A stretch of DNA of 64,000 nucleotides from Priestia abyssalis. GTDB taxonomy: Bacteria; Bacillota; Bacilli; Bacillales; Bacillaceae_H. The number at the start of each line of letters is the position of its first letter. Positions within the stretch are counted from its first letter, which is position 1. Below the pieces are notes generated by a model, which searched no databases, was not told the origin of the DNA, and was given only the letters and a program-made list of their open reading frames with translations. The stretch covers positions 2,442,417 to 2,506,416 of the forward strand of contig NZ_KV917369.1 in the NCBI RefSeq assembly GCF_002019595.1, read 5' to 3'. Shown here one piece after another: positions 8,896 through 18,426 of the stretch. The translations under genes and the position numbers were made by a program.

Positions 8896-9738
8896 ATGTC
8901 AAAAGGAACAGCCGTCATCACGGGAGCTTCCAGCGGATTTGGAATGCTGGCTTCTTTGGAGCTGACCAAACGAGGATTTTATGTGATAGCGACAATGAGA
9001 AATGAAGCAAAAGGATTGCCGCTCCAAAAGCAAGCGGCAGCGCTTGGCATACAGGAAAATATAGAAATTTTTCAGTTGGATGTGACAGATGAAGCTTCCA
9101 TTCAATCATTGGAACAACGGTTGAACGAAATAGAGAAGGTGGATGTATTGATCAACAATGCCGGTTATGCTGCCGGCGGTTTTGCCGAAGAAGTCTCCCT
9201 TGATGCTTACCGCCAGCAATTCGAGACCAATGTATTCGGAGCCATTGCCGTCACAAAGGTGGTGCTACCCATCATGAGAAAACAGGGGAGCGGCACCATT
9301 ATCAACATGAGCAGCATCAGCGGCCGAATAGGATTTCCGGGCCTATCTCCTTATGCTGCATCCAAGCATGCGCTGGAGGGGTGGAGTGAAAGTCTTCGTT
9401 TAGAGGTTCAACCATTTGGAATCCATGTCGTATTGGTCGAACCGGGGTCATATAGGACCAACATCTGGTCAACGGGAAAACAAATAGCGAAAGCTTCTTT
9501 AGATCCAGCTTCTCCTTATTATACATATATGACGAATATCGAAACCTATCTGAAGAGAGGGCAAGATGCCTATGGAGAACCGGAAGAGGTGGCAAAAAAG
9601 CTTGCGGATATCGCGGAGCAGCAACATCCATCTTTTCGTTATCCAATCGGAAAAGGAGTAAAATTGTCTATCGCTTTAAAAAGTTTACTTTCCTGGGAGC
9701 GGTGGGAACAGCTCGTCTTGAAGCGTTTAAATAAATAG
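8896..9738 (+). CDS. Short-chain dehydrogenase/reductase (classical SDR)
   Basis: The start at ATG 8896 (MSKGTAVITGASSGFGM) is preferred over the upstream TTG at 8875, because a GGGGCGAG site stands just before it. The protein is 280 residues. Cofactor motif TGASSGFG near the N-terminus, NNAG at about residue 88, the Ser of NMSSISGR, and the catalytic YAASK tetrad are all present, with a PGSYRTNI loop. An NAD(P)(H)-dependent oxidoreductase; substrate unknown. The patatin gene follows 57 bases later. Confidence 0.88.
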   Translation: MSKGTAVITGASSGFGMLASLELTKRGFYVIATMRNEAKGLPLQKQAAALGIQENIEIFQLDVTDEASIQSLEQRLNEIEKVDVLINNAGYAAGGFAEEVSLDAYRQQFETNVFGAIAVTKVVLPIMRKQGSGTIINMSSISGRIGFPGLSPYAASKHALEGWSESLRLEVQPFGIHVVLVEPGSYRTNIWSTGKQIAKASLDPASPYYTYMTNIETYLKRGQDAYGEPEEVAKKLADIAEQQHPSFRYPIGKGVKLSIALKSLLSWERWEQLVLKRLNK

Positions 9739-9794
9739 TTTGATTATGGTAACATTGTCAAAATCTTCAAAGAATGATAAAGAGGGATTTTTTA

Positions 9795-10646
9795 GTGGAT
9801 AATATTGGATTAGTGTTGGAAGGCGGGGGCATGAAAGGCCTTTATACTGCTGGTGTACTGGAGTTTTTTATGGAAAAGGATATCTTTTTCCCTTATGTGA
9901 TCGGGGTTTCCGCAGGGGCGTGCATGGCAGCTTCTTATTTATCCCGCCAAAAAGGAAGAAATAAAAAGGTGAACATCGGTCTTACGAGTGATCCCCGCTA
10001 TTTATCGTTTCGAAATTTCATTCGTAAACGTGAGTTATTCGGAATGGATTTTTTATTTGATGAAATTCCCAATAAAATTGTTCCATTTGATTTTGAAACA
10101 CTATGGAACGGCAAGGAACAATTTATCATCGGCACAACCGATTGCGAAACAGGGGAAGCCGTTTATTATAATAAGCATGAACACGGAAAGGATATTTTGA
10201 AAATCATTCGTGCCTCCAGTTCCGTTCCTTTTATCGCTCCCGCTGTTGAATATGGGGGGAAAAGGCTGCTTGATGGAGGAATTTCCGACCCGATTCCCCT
10301 CAAAAAAGCGCAGCAGGATGCTTTTTTGAAAAATGTGATCATTATGACGAAACCTAAGGGCTATCAAAAACGGCAAAGCAGACTGTCACCGATCACGAAA
10401 TGGTTATATCGAAGAAATTCCAGCTTAGCTCCTATACTGGAAAATCATAATGAAATTTATAACGACACATTATCATATGTGCTGTCAGAAGAACAAAAAG
10501 GGAATGTGTTCATTATCCAGCCAAGTGCTGAGATGCCGATGAGCGGAATCGAACGAAACCAGCAAAGATTAACGAATTTATATGAACTTGGCTATCATGA
10601 TGCGAAACAACAATTTAAGTCATTAAATCAATGGATGAGTCAATAG
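9795..10646 (+). CDS. Patatin-like phospholipase (YjjU-like)
   Basis: Started at GTG 9795, 7 bases after AGAGGGA; an ATG at 9774 is possible but has no ribosome binding site. The 283-residue protein begins NIGLVLEGGGMKGLYTAGVL, the oxyanion-hole loop, followed by the nucleophile elbow GVSAGAC and the catalytic Asp in DGGISDPIP. These identify a patatin serine-Asp lipid acyl hydrolase. It probably hydrolyses membrane lipids in the cytoplasm. Genomically next to the SDR gene, possibly co-transcribed. Confidence 0.88.
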   Translation: MDNIGLVLEGGGMKGLYTAGVLEFFMEKDIFFPYVIGVSAGACMAASYLSRQKGRNKKVNIGLTSDPRYLSFRNFIRKRELFGMDFLFDEIPNKIVPFDFETLWNGKEQFIIGTTDCETGEAVYYNKHEHGKDILKIIRASSSVPFIAPAVEYGGKRLLDGGISDPIPLKKAQQDAFLKNVIIMTKPKGYQKRQSRLSPITKWLYRRNSSLAPILENHNEIYNDTLSYVLSEEQKGNVFIIQPSAEMPMSGIERNQQRLTNLYELGYHDAKQQFKSLNQWMSQ

Positions 10647-10658
10647 GGAAAAGGAAAC

Positions 10659-10690
10659 GGGCCGCCAATCTATAAAAGATTGACGGCCCA
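10659..10690 (+). terminator. Stem-loop after patatin gene
   Basis: GGGCCG..CAATCT pairs with AGATTGACGGCCC. There is no T-run after it, so termination strength is uncertain. Confidence 0.5.
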
Positions 10691-10749
10691 CTTTGCATAA
10701 AGAAGGTCATTTTTTGAACTTAAAGAAACATCATCAGAAAGGGACGAGT

Positions 10750-11442
10750 CTAGTGCGCCACTAGATCGCTGATTTGAATGACCCTCTTTTCTGGATAGTT
10801 CGTACCTGTTGCCAGGCGAATTAAGTAGGGCGCAACCGCAGCGGGTTCTTCTCCCAATGCCTGTAATTCCGTTTTCATAAAACCGGGGTTAAATACATAC
10901 GCTGTAATCCCATGCCTATGTTCCTCATCATCTAACGAATAGGTTAAAGCTTCCAGGGCTGCTTTGCTGGCGCAATAGGCGCCAAAACCGGCTGCCCCTT
11001 CTTTCGTTAATCCGGATGTAATATTAATGATTTTCCCTGAGCGTTGTTTCTTCATGATGGACAAACATTCCCGCATCATCAAAAAAGCACTTGTCACATT
11101 GTTGTTCATTTGATATTCCCACGAGTCCAAAGACATATCCGCTACATCGTATTGTTCAAACACAGCGGCATTATTAATGAGTAAATCAATCCGGCCAAAT
11201 TTGGCATTTGCGGCTTGAACGAGCATTTTGACATCCGATTCGATGGAAACATCCGCACGAATAGGAAGAATTGTGCCGTGAGCCGTGTTTGAAATCAAAC
11301 GCTCAACCGCCTCCAATTTTGCAAACCGACGTCCGCATATAATCACATTGGCTCCTTCTTTTGCAAAAGCAAGAGCCGTTTCCTTTCCGAGTCCGCTTCC
11401 TCCACCTGTCACAATCACCACTTTACCTTTAAGTTCCCCCAT
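10750..11442 (-). CDS. Short-chain dehydrogenase/reductase
   Basis: A 230-residue SDR beginning MGELKGKVVIVTGGGSGLGKE; the reading frame continues 50 codons upstream but ACGAGGAGGAAGAAG directly before ATG 11442 fixes the start. TGGGSGLG binds NAD(P), NNAA is the structural motif, and the catalytic Ser (NITSG), Tyr and Lys (YCASK) follow in order. The sequence resembles 3-ketoacyl-ACP-reductase-like SDRs. Substrate cannot be assigned. No partner gene adjoining. Confidence 0.87.
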   Translation of the reverse strand: MGELKGKVVIVTGGGSGLGKETALAFAKEGANVIICGRRFAKLEAVERLISNTAHGTILPIRADVSIESDVKMLVQAANAKFGRIDLLINNAAVFEQYDVADMSLDSWEYQMNNNVTSAFLMMRECLSIMKKQRSGKIINITSGLTKEGAAGFGAYCASKAALEALTYSLDDEEHRHGITAYVFNPGFMKTELQALGEEPAAVAPYLIRLATGTNYPEKRVIQISDLVAH

Positions 11443-11672
11443 CTTCTTCCTCCTCGTACCTTTATGATTATATTCATTACATGACAAAAATAGATAAATG
11501 TCAATATTTTTTGAATATTCAATTTTAATTATCTGTTTTTGTAAATAAAACCTGATAATCAGAAGAGAATGTATTGATTTTTCTTTCTGCATTGTTCAAT
11601 ATGAGAGGATGAGAATACATGAATGGACAATAGCAAACTAAATGTACCGCAAATAGAAAGGGGAAACAGCAC

Positions 11673-11849
11673 ATGAATAGATATGCCGTTTGTCAAATTG
11701 AAAAACAGCGAAACTTGATTGTAGCATACGGGGAAACGTTTGAAGAAGCGATCCGCAAAGCGGAAGAATGCGGAATTCGTACAGGAAAACGATACATTGT
11801 AATGCCTGAAGAAGAATTAGCAGAAAAAATGAAATGTGAGAAAAAGTAG
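11673..11849 (+). CDS. 58-residue hypothetical protein
   Basis: ATG at 11673 after GAAAGGGG gives a 58-residue protein, MNRYAVCQIEKQRNLIVAYG then ETFEEAIRKAEECGI. The composition is that of a normal small folded protein, followed by a strong terminator. No family recognised. Confidence 0.6.
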   Translation: MNRYAVCQIEKQRNLIVAYGETFEEAIRKAEECGIRTGKRYIVMPEEELAEKMKCEKK

Positions 11850-11934
11850 ATATCAATTGCTTAAAAGGCTTTCACTTGTTTGCTTAATGAGGAGACCTGA
11901 ATTTTTGTGCTACATAATAATAAAAAAAGAGAAA

Positions 11935-11980
11935 AGCGTTCAAACACAACGACTTCAAAGTGTTTGAGCGCTTTTTTTTT
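11935..11980 (+). terminator. Rho-independent terminator
   Basis: AGCGTTCAAACAC pairs with GTGTTTGAGCGCT (one mismatch), followed by nine Ts. It ends the 58-residue gene. Confidence 0.85.
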
Positions 11981-12118
11981 GGAGCATTTCGTAAGCAACA
12001 CCTGTTCTATGAGCGTCGTTTGATTTAGAGCTGACAAGAATCAAAAGGAATTTGAGATTATTTTAACAAAAAATAACAAATTCTATTTAAATAAACAACT
12101 AAAAAGGATGGATAAAAC

Positions 12119-13588
12119 ATGGGAACAAACGCCAAAAAGAAACGTGTCATTATGCTTGTTGTGGACTCCTTAATGAATGCGCCTTTACAAGAGGCTGTAA
12201 AAACGGGAAAGGCTCCTGCACTTCGTTTTTTTATGGAACACGGAAAGCATTTTCCCAATGTCGTAAGTTCCTTTCCTACGATGTCCGTCACAATCGACAG
12301 CACCCTCCTGACCGGTACGTATTCGGATATTCACAAGCTCCCTGGACTAGTATGGTTTAGCGAGAAAGAAAAACGTCTTATTAATTACGGCACCCACATT
12401 AAGGAACTAAGAAAGACAGGTTTTATAAAATGGATGAAAGATATCCTTTATCATTTAAACGATGATCATTTAAGCAAAGATATTAAGACCATTCATGAAG
12501 AACTGGCTGAGAACGGAAAAACGTCCGCTTCGATTAATGCATACGTTTATCGTGGAAGGACCCAACATTATTTAAAACTGCCCAAATTATTAACACATTT
12601 CACATCGCTCGATCATAATCCGACAATATACGGGCCCAAACTGTTTAGCTATGGAGCCTTGTATAGGCTTAACCCATCAAAGCGTAATAACCATTTTTGG
12701 CAAAAGTATGGCTTTAATGATAAGTTTTCTGCTCGGGAATTAATCTATCTTATTCAAAATAACAAGCTTCCCGATTTTACACTTGTTTATTTTCCCGATC
12801 TGGATCACAGTGTTCATCGAAAAGGACCACAAAATACAAAGGGGATTAAAGAGGTGGACAGGCAACTTCAAAAGATACTTAATGCATACGGTTCTTGGGA
12901 TGAAGCGTTACAAGACAATCATTGGATTGTGATGGGCGACAGCGGACAGGCACCCATTGATACCGTTCGAAAAAAGGCATTAATCGATTTAAAGCAGTTG
13001 CTTCGTTCATACCGCATGATGAAATTAAAAGAAGGAATAAAGGACGATGATCAAATTGTCCTTGGCATAAATGAGCGAATGACGTTTGTTTATTCATTAG
13101 ACTCGAAGCAACTGCCGCTCTCAACCATCGCTAAAACGTTACAAAACGACGAGAGGATTGATGTAATTGCATGGAAGGAAAAAGAAGCGATTCATGTGAT
13201 TTCCGGTGAAAAAGCCGGAGAACTCATCTTTCAATCCAACGGCGACTATGTGGATCCATACGGGCAATCTTGGTCTGTAAGGGGAGATCTTGAGATTTTA
13301 GATCTTACATTAAAAAATAATGAAATGGTGTATGATACCTATCCTGATGTATTAAGCCGGCTGCAAAGCTCCCTCGCTTCTCATGAAGGAAACTATCTTG
13401 TTATCAATGCAAAACCGGGATTTGAGTTTATAGGGGAAAGCTCTCCGACCCATGTGGGAGGAGCCAGTCACGGAGGGCTGCATAAACAAGAGTCGATCGT
13501 ACCAATGATTGTAACCGGGACAGATTCGTCTCCAAAACATTTACGAATCGTGGACTTAAAGGATTGGGTTTTAACACTTATCGACTAG
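12119..13588 (+). CDS. Alkaline-phosphatase-superfamily phosphodiesterase
   Basis: A 489-residue protein of the type I phosphodiesterase/nucleotide pyrophosphatase group. Metal and nucleophile residues are visible in order: VVDSL (Asp), FPTMS (Thr nucleophile), FPDLDHSVHRKGP, MGDSGQ, and C-terminal HVGGASHGGLH. The enzyme class hydrolyses phosphate mono- or diesters with two metal ions. There is no signal peptide and no membrane anchor. AAGGATG at about 12105-12111 precedes the ATG. Transcribed alone. Confidence 0.85.
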   Translation: MGTNAKKKRVIMLVVDSLMNAPLQEAVKTGKAPALRFFMEHGKHFPNVVSSFPTMSVTIDSTLLTGTYSDIHKLPGLVWFSEKEKRLINYGTHIKELRKTGFIKWMKDILYHLNDDHLSKDIKTIHEELAENGKTSASINAYVYRGRTQHYLKLPKLLTHFTSLDHNPTIYGPKLFSYGALYRLNPSKRNNHFWQKYGFNDKFSARELIYLIQNNKLPDFTLVYFPDLDHSVHRKGPQNTKGIKEVDRQLQKILNAYGSWDEALQDNHWIVMGDSGQAPIDTVRKKALIDLKQLLRSYRMMKLKEGIKDDDQIVLGINERMTFVYSLDSKQLPLSTIAKTLQNDERIDVIAWKEKEAIHVISGEKAGELIFQSNGDYVDPYGQSWSVRGDLEILDLTLKNNEMVYDTYPDVLSRLQSSLASHEGNYLVINAKPGFEFIGESSPTHVGGASHGGLHKQESIVPMIVTGTDSSPKHLRIVDLKDWVLTLID

Positions 13589-13692
13589 TACAGGTATTTT
13601 ATCATGATAAGAAGCTCCCTTGGGCAAATTGGTGAATCATAAAGGATAAGAAATTGGCAGGCATATTAAACATCAGTAAAGTAAAAATAAGA

Positions 13693-13735
13693 GAGTTGGA
13701 AGGCGTAAACAGGGCCTATCCTTCCATTTTTATTT
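13693..13735 (+). terminator. Terminator-like hairpin
   Basis: TTGGAAGG ... CCTTCC followed by ATTTTTATTT, between the phosphodiesterase and the next gene, right before the ribosome binding site of the latter. Confidence 0.5.
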
Positions 13736-13752
13736 GAAAGGAGTGCTGGAAG

Positions 13753-14088
13753 TTGAACAATTTCCGATGGATGACAAAGTTTTTTAATAAAAGAAGAACT
13801 CGTCAACTTTTAAACATGTTTGGCAGAAGAAGAAACAATAGAGGTATGATGTGGACTTCCTTATTAGGAGTCGCTGCTAGTGCGGCCGCTTATGGATTAG
13901 GAAGAAACCGCAGCAATAATGGTATGGGAAATGCCATACAAAATGCAGTTAAAAATAGCGGGTTAAATAATTTACAACGAGTTGTTCCGATGCCAAATAA
14001 ACGTGCATATGCGGAGTTTGCCGAAGAAATGAGTCCTAATCAAAATCAATCACCTATTGAAGACGTCAATCAATCAAATTTTGACTAA
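13753..14088 (+). CDS. Small Arg/Asn-rich hypothetical protein
   Basis: A 111-residue protein from TTG 13753 behind GAAAGGAG. The N-terminus is strongly basic (KRRTRQ, GRRRNNRG), followed by one short hydrophobic alanine-rich helix (WTSLLGVAASAAAYGLG, about residues 34-50) and a polar Asn/Gln tail. This layout resembles small Bacillus proteins such as the DUF3918/YrzQ group, but I am not sure of the family. Possibly peripheral membrane or spore-related. Confidence 0.6.
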   Translation: MNNFRWMTKFFNKRRTRQLLNMFGRRRNNRGMMWTSLLGVAASAAAYGLGRNRSNNGMGNAIQNAVKNSGLNNLQRVVPMPNKRAYAEFAEEMSPNQNQSPIEDVNQSNFD

Positions 14089-14122
14089 CGTGCTTGGAAC
14101 ACGCTTATCATACAGTCAAAAT

Positions 14123-14157
14123 CGCTCCTGTCCATTCTTAAGGTTTGGCAGGAGCAA
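14123..14157. terminator. Stem-loop between converging genes
   Basis: GCTCCTGTC...GGCAGGAGC hairpin downstream of the small protein; a second one (AAAGGTTATCC / GGATAGCCTTT) follows at about 14187-14216. Both lie between converging genes. Confidence 0.5.
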
Positions 14158-14287
14158 TGAAATGATTATTAGAATGGCTATGTAAAAGGTTATCCTTACA
14201 ATTAGGATAGCCTTTAAATATATTATCGAATTCCTTCAAGGCTTAAGCTTTATTTTCGCAGCATCTTTTATAAGGGATATTCATGGA

Positions 14288-15292
14288 TCAGCCTTTCGTT
14301 AATTGGTTTCGATCCTCAATTTGCGGCGGTTCTTCCAGCCATCCGTTTTTGATCATGATTTTTCCGCCCTCTTTCGCAAAACTGTAAATGTCTTGTCCAA
14401 GCTGCACCATTTTCATCGGTAAATCATTGCGTAAGCTAAATGCGCCCCCAAGTGCATTACTGCCAAGGCCAAATGTACTTAATAGGCTGGTATTATACAT
14501 CATCAATTTATCAGAAAAAGGAGCTACTGTTGAATTTGTCGCTTTTCCAGCATGGGTTGCGGGCGGCTCAATATAACTGTGCCGTAATATATCGCCTAAT
14601 TCAGTTTCAAGCTTCTTTGACAATTCCATCCCTTTAACGAAGTGTTTTTGTACCTCCTTCTCATTTGCTACTTGCGCAAAGCCAATCATTAATTGCATCC
14701 CCGTAAGATTTGTATCAATGGCATGTTGAATAAGGGAAACTTCAATGGTATTGAGGGACCTTTTCTCACCAAATAAACGAAACCCATCCAAATAATTTGT
14801 ATCTTGAACAAAATGAACTTCTGTTGGCATCGAGACATAAGGAGGGCGAGCAATGATTCCTGCCTCTAATAAAACATGAGTCGACTGATCGTACGTCTCT
14901 TGTGCTTCTGCTGTTACACGTTTGAAAAACTGTCTAATATCTTCACGGTAGGACATCGTGGAATAAAGAGCAAAGAGCCCCGTTTCTATTTGGGACATCA
15001 ATCGCAAATACATCATATCAAACATAAAGTCGTATAATTTCGGAGTTCCTTTATTTATATCCTTTTCAGTGAATCCGATGGGAACAACTGCCCCTTCACG
15101 ATGAAAAATGTTTTTGATGAATTCTACACCCTTGACCGCACGATCGTAATGAAGCTGAAGAATTTGCTGCTCATTTTCGTTATGCTCAAGAAAGTGCTCT
15201 AAAAATCTCATGACCATGGTTTTTTCTTGATAAGTCGTCCATAACGTTGCTAACTCTGAAGAAGTGAGTGGTATGTGTTTTGAATGATTCAT
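14288..15292 (-). CDS. DUF3231 family protein
   Basis: A 334-residue protein with two tandem copies of the DUF3231 helical-bundle unit (about residues 10-160 and 180-325). Family signatures are ARPPYVSMPTEVHFVQD, FGEKRSLNTIEVSL and GFAQVANEKEVQKHFVKGMELSKK. This ferritin-like fold family is widespread in Bacilli, often several paralogues per genome, and has been linked with spores; no biochemical role is established. Single gene with divergent upstream neighbour. Confidence 0.83.
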   Translation of the reverse strand: MNHSKHIPLTSSELATLWTTYQEKTMVMRFLEHFLEHNENEQQILQLHYDRAVKGVEFIKNIFHREGAVVPIGFTEKDINKGTPKLYDFMFDMMYLRLMSQIETGLFALYSTMSYREDIRQFFKRVTAEAQETYDQSTHVLLEAGIIARPPYVSMPTEVHFVQDTNYLDGFRLFGEKRSLNTIEVSLIQHAIDTNLTGMQLMIGFAQVANEKEVQKHFVKGMELSKKLETELGDILRHSYIEPPATHAGKATNSTVAPFSDKLMMYNTSLLSTFGLGSNALGGAFSLRNDLPMKMVQLGQDIYSFAKEGGKIMIKNGWLEEPPQIEDRNQLTKG

Positions 15293-15570
15293 TTGAACCC
15301 TCCCGGTATATAACGGATTTCTACATATTTTCTATTTATAGTGTTTAATTTCACCTCTATATATACTCGTATGAACGATTGAAAAGAAAAAAGCTTCCTT
15401 CTTACTCCCTTTAAGAGTTTGCTTTCAGAAATTCTTCATATTATCCAAGCATCTAAAAAAAACGACAAAAACATTTCAAAATGACAAAGAGTCTTTTAGA
15501 AATCCATTGAGGCATTGTAACGTTTGAAGGGGAACAAACGCGGGAACTAAATGGCAAAGGCGGTGATATT

Positions 15571-16893
15571 TTGAAAACGGAAATTTTAATTATCGGCGGC
15601 GGCATCGGAGGGTTAACCGTTGCCTTGAAGCTGGCGAAATGCGGAATTGATGTTTGTATCATCGAACAATCAAAAGGCAGTACTCATTTATATAAAGGGG
15701 AGCTGCTTCAGCCGAAGAGCCTCGAAATTTTCCAGCGCATGGACATACTGGATGAAATTGAACCCATCAGTCATCGAATCGATTCCATTGACTTGATTGA
15801 GATGAGGGAAGGGGAAGAAGGAAAGGAGAAATGGGGTGCGGCCATGATGAACTACAGTGTCATCAACAGCGAATTCAATTATGCACTCATGATTCCGCAT
15901 GAACAATTAAAAAAAGTATTGCTGGATGAAGCTGTAAACTATTCGTCGTTCCGCTACATACAACCTGCGAAGTTCAAGGAATTTAAAGAGGGAAAAGCGA
16001 TTGTTCTTATAGAGGGGCAGGAAAAAGAAATAGAGGCTCGTTTTTACATTGGTGCAGAGGGAAGAGCCTCGAAAGTCAGAAAGACAATGGGGGTAAAACT
16101 TCATGAACATGCTTATGACCATCATTTTCTAACCGTGTCGTTTCCACGGCCAGATTCCTTGGAGCAAGGTAAAATGGTATCGACAACGGACACCTTTTTA
16201 GGTCTTTTCCCTTTACCGGACAGGCTTGTACGAACAGTCTATTTAATTCCGGCCGGTGAATACAGAAAGATGAAGGAACAAGACATTGCTCTTTTTCACA
16301 AGAAATACATGGAACTCTTGCCTGAACTTGAAGGCTATGTGACGCAAATAAAGGATTGGAGAGAAATTCAGCTCATGATTCCGGTCCATTTTCATGCCAA
16401 CCGCTATGTGCAAGATAACATCGCGATTTTGGGAGATGCTGCCCATAGTGTTCACCCGATGGCCGGAGAAGGGATGAATCTTGCCATCCAAGACGGAGAT
16501 GTACTGGGTGAATTGCTTTGCTGGATGTACAACACCCAACAGATATCCCCGCAGCATTTAAGATGGTATGAAAAAGTGAGAAAACCGAGGGTAGATGAAA
16601 TATTGAAAATCAGTCACCTATCCGCCATGGCTTATTCTAATCCGTGGAAGTCTTTTGCAAAATGGCGCCATAAAGTGATGAAACAAATGACAGTCGACCC
16701 GAAACTACATACAAAACAAATGTTAAATATCTCGGGGCTCGGCATGTGGAAGGAAACACCGTGGGATCGTCTCATACAGATTGGTTTATTGCCTGCAAGG
16801 CCAACAATGGCGACCGCTTTAAATGTGGACCGGTATACATTTGCGAATGAAGATGACTATCCATGGAAACATGAAGGAGGAAAAAAGAAATGA
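15571..16893 (+). CDS. FAD-dependent monooxygenase (group A)
   Basis: A 440-residue flavoprotein from TTG 15571 with AAAGGCGGTG before it. Rossmann motif EILIIGGGIGGLTVALKLAK for FAD at the N-terminus, an R/E..LLxP-like hinge, and the second FAD motif GDAAHSVHPMAGEGMNLAIQD at about residue 287 identify the UbiH/p-hydroxybenzoate hydroxylase group. It probably hydroxylates an aromatic or isoprenoid ring. Its stop overlaps the start of the following methyltransferase (ATGA), so the two enzymes are translationally coupled and likely act on one substrate. Confidence 0.87.
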   Translation: MKTEILIIGGGIGGLTVALKLAKCGIDVCIIEQSKGSTHLYKGELLQPKSLEIFQRMDILDEIEPISHRIDSIDLIEMREGEEGKEKWGAAMMNYSVINSEFNYALMIPHEQLKKVLLDEAVNYSSFRYIQPAKFKEFKEGKAIVLIEGQEKEIEARFYIGAEGRASKVRKTMGVKLHEHAYDHHFLTVSFPRPDSLEQGKMVSTTDTFLGLFPLPDRLVRTVYLIPAGEYRKMKEQDIALFHKKYMELLPELEGYVTQIKDWREIQLMIPVHFHANRYVQDNIAILGDAAHSVHPMAGEGMNLAIQDGDVLGELLCWMYNTQQISPQHLRWYEKVRKPRVDEILKISHLSAMAYSNPWKSFAKWRHKVMKQMTVDPKLHTKQMLNISGLGMWKETPWDRLIQIGLLPARPTMATALNVDRYTFANEDDYPWKHEGGKKK

Positions 16894-17876
16894 TCAAGGA
16901 ATATATTCGCGTGTTAAAAGCAAGGGGATGGATGAAGCGAAACATGTCATTTTTATACAGTTGGCATGCGTACGTGGGATACGAATTGGATTTGTACGAT
17001 GCATTTAAAAAGCCGGCAACCATTGAAGAGGTGGCGAGCGCCCGTTCATTGAAGGAAGATATGTTAAAAAGGTGGGTAGAAGTCGGGATGGCCATTCGTT
17101 ATATTAAACAAACATCAAAAGGGCATTTTAAAACGATCAAAAGCTTTATGCTGCCTTCCAGTAAAAAAAATCCCCGTTCCACAGGTGTCATCTTAAAAGA
17201 AATGATGGAACTTCATATTCCTACTTTACTAAGTTATCCAGACATGATGAAGACGAAAGAGAAAAAGGTGTTCGATCACCAAATACATGGAACGCTCGTC
17301 GCTCAAACATCCTCTCTTCTGGAGCAGCTCGCCCTGCCTGCACTTTCACGTTTCATCAAAAAACATAACATCCAATCCATTGTGGATGTCGGATGCGGCC
17401 ATGCCGGATATTTACAGCGGCTTTCTCAAGAATATCCGACCATTCGCATGACAGGAATCGAGTTGAATAAGGAAGTAGCCAAAGAAGCCGCTCATCGCTG
17501 TGAGTCACATACCAATATCACCATCGAATGCCAGGACGCCAAGTTATGGAAACCTGATGGACAAGCAGATTTGATCATGGTTAATAACCTTTTACACTAT
17601 ATTTCTCCAGAAGAGCGACAACCGTTGTTTCAACAGCTCAATGGTTGGCTGGGGGAAAAAGGAAGTATCTCGGTGATGACTCCCATTCATAACTCGAAGC
17701 ATGGAAAGCAATTCTCAAGTGTATTTAACAGTTTTTTCAGTGCATTTGACAATCTTCACCCTGTCCCAACGGAAAAAGATCTGTATGATATCGCCGCTGA
17801 TACAGGACTGAATATTAAGGAATTCAAACCGGTGGTTAAAGAAGGCGGATGGTACCGGATTGTCATGCAAAAATGA
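16890..17876 (+). CDS. SAM-dependent methyltransferase
   Basis: A 328-residue class I methyltransferase. The N-terminal 120 residues form an O-methyltransferase-like winged-helix dimerisation region; SIVDVGCGHAGYLQRLSQ (about residue 164) is motif I for S-adenosylmethionine, TGIELN motif II, and DLIMVNNLLHYI motif IV. GGAGGAAAAAAG stands before the ATG at 16890. It overlaps the monooxygenase gene by 4 bases (ATGA), suggesting a hydroxylation-then-methylation pathway; the product is unknown. Confidence 0.85.
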   Translation: MIKEYIRVLKARGWMKRNMSFLYSWHAYVGYELDLYDAFKKPATIEEVASARSLKEDMLKRWVEVGMAIRYIKQTSKGHFKTIKSFMLPSSKKNPRSTGVILKEMMELHIPTLLSYPDMMKTKEKKVFDHQIHGTLVAQTSSLLEQLALPALSRFIKKHNIQSIVDVGCGHAGYLQRLSQEYPTIRMTGIELNKEVAKEAAHRCESHTNITIECQDAKLWKPDGQADLIMVNNLLHYISPEERQPLFQQLNGWLGEKGSISVMTPIHNSKHGKQFSSVFNSFFSAFDNLHPVPTEKDLYDIAADTGLNIKEFKPVVKEGGWYRIVMQK

Positions 17877-17983
17877 AAAATAAGTAAAGGCTCTTCATTA
17901 GAAGAACTGTCGCCATTTGTTTTCTATGAACTCATAAAGGGTTGGAGATTAGGGGAAAATGAAGAAAGCGAGGTGTGGATCAT

Positions 17984-18391
17984 ATGAACAGAGCGGGTAA
18001 ATATGCAAGTTCTGATAAAATAGATGATATTCAACTTATGAACATGGTGATTGAATTAACGGAAAAAGAAAAAATGGCCATGTGGTCGGAAGGCTATATT
18101 GATTCCGTCATTGAGAAACTGCCGGTATTCGCTAGAGATATCCTGGAAAACAGAAAGAAAAAGTGGGAAGATACAAAGGAATATGTTCAACAACAAATTA
18201 ATGATATCGTTCATGAAAAAGAATTCCTCGAGAAATTGCAAGCGGAACGAAAAGAGTTTGCTTTATATGTAATGAGCCATTATCCTCAGTATCAATCCTT
18301 GCTGTTTCACTATTATGATGGAAACATGAAGGAGTCGGACTTTAAAAGATTCGTTTACCGAAACCGATATACGAAAAACTATCTGCATTAA
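17984..18391 (+). CDS. Hypothetical 135-residue helical protein
   Basis: ATG 17984 is 10 bases after GCGAGG and is preferred to GTG 17975, which almost touches that site. The chain is mostly charged helix (KKKWEDTKEYVQQQINDIV), ending in an aromatic KEFALYVMSHYPQYQSLLFHYYDG block. The latter faintly recalls the C-terminal helices of RNA-ligase-like proteins, but this is too weak to call. A hairpin follows the stop. Confidence 0.55.
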   Translation: MNRAGKYASSDKIDDIQLMNMVIELTEKEKMAMWSEGYIDSVIEKLPVFARDILENRKKKWEDTKEYVQQQINDIVHEKEFLEKLQAERKEFALYVMSHYPQYQSLLFHYYDGNMKESDFKRFVYRNRYTKNYLH

Positions 18392-18398
18392 AAGAAAA

Positions 18399-18426
18399 AG
18401 GAGCTTTGTACATACAGCTCCTCTTT
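18399..18426 (+). terminator. Hairpin GGAGCT...AGCTCC
   Basis: AAAGGAGCTTTGTACATACAG then CTCCTCTTT. It lies just after the stop of the helical protein gene and inside the 3' part of a doubtful antisense ORF. Confidence 0.65.

Noticed and set aside
11443..11592. 50-codon extension of the minus-strand SDR
   Set aside because: Low-complexity AT-rich sequence; GAGGAGGAAG before ATG 11442 marks the true start.
17984..18391. RNA-ligase-like C-terminal domain
   Set aside because: The resemblance is limited to a short aromatic block; no nucleotidyl-transferase motif is present.
18263..18399. C-terminal half of the minus-strand frame starting at 18526
   Set aside because: Antisense to a real gene and through its terminator; only the first ~40 codons look like protein.
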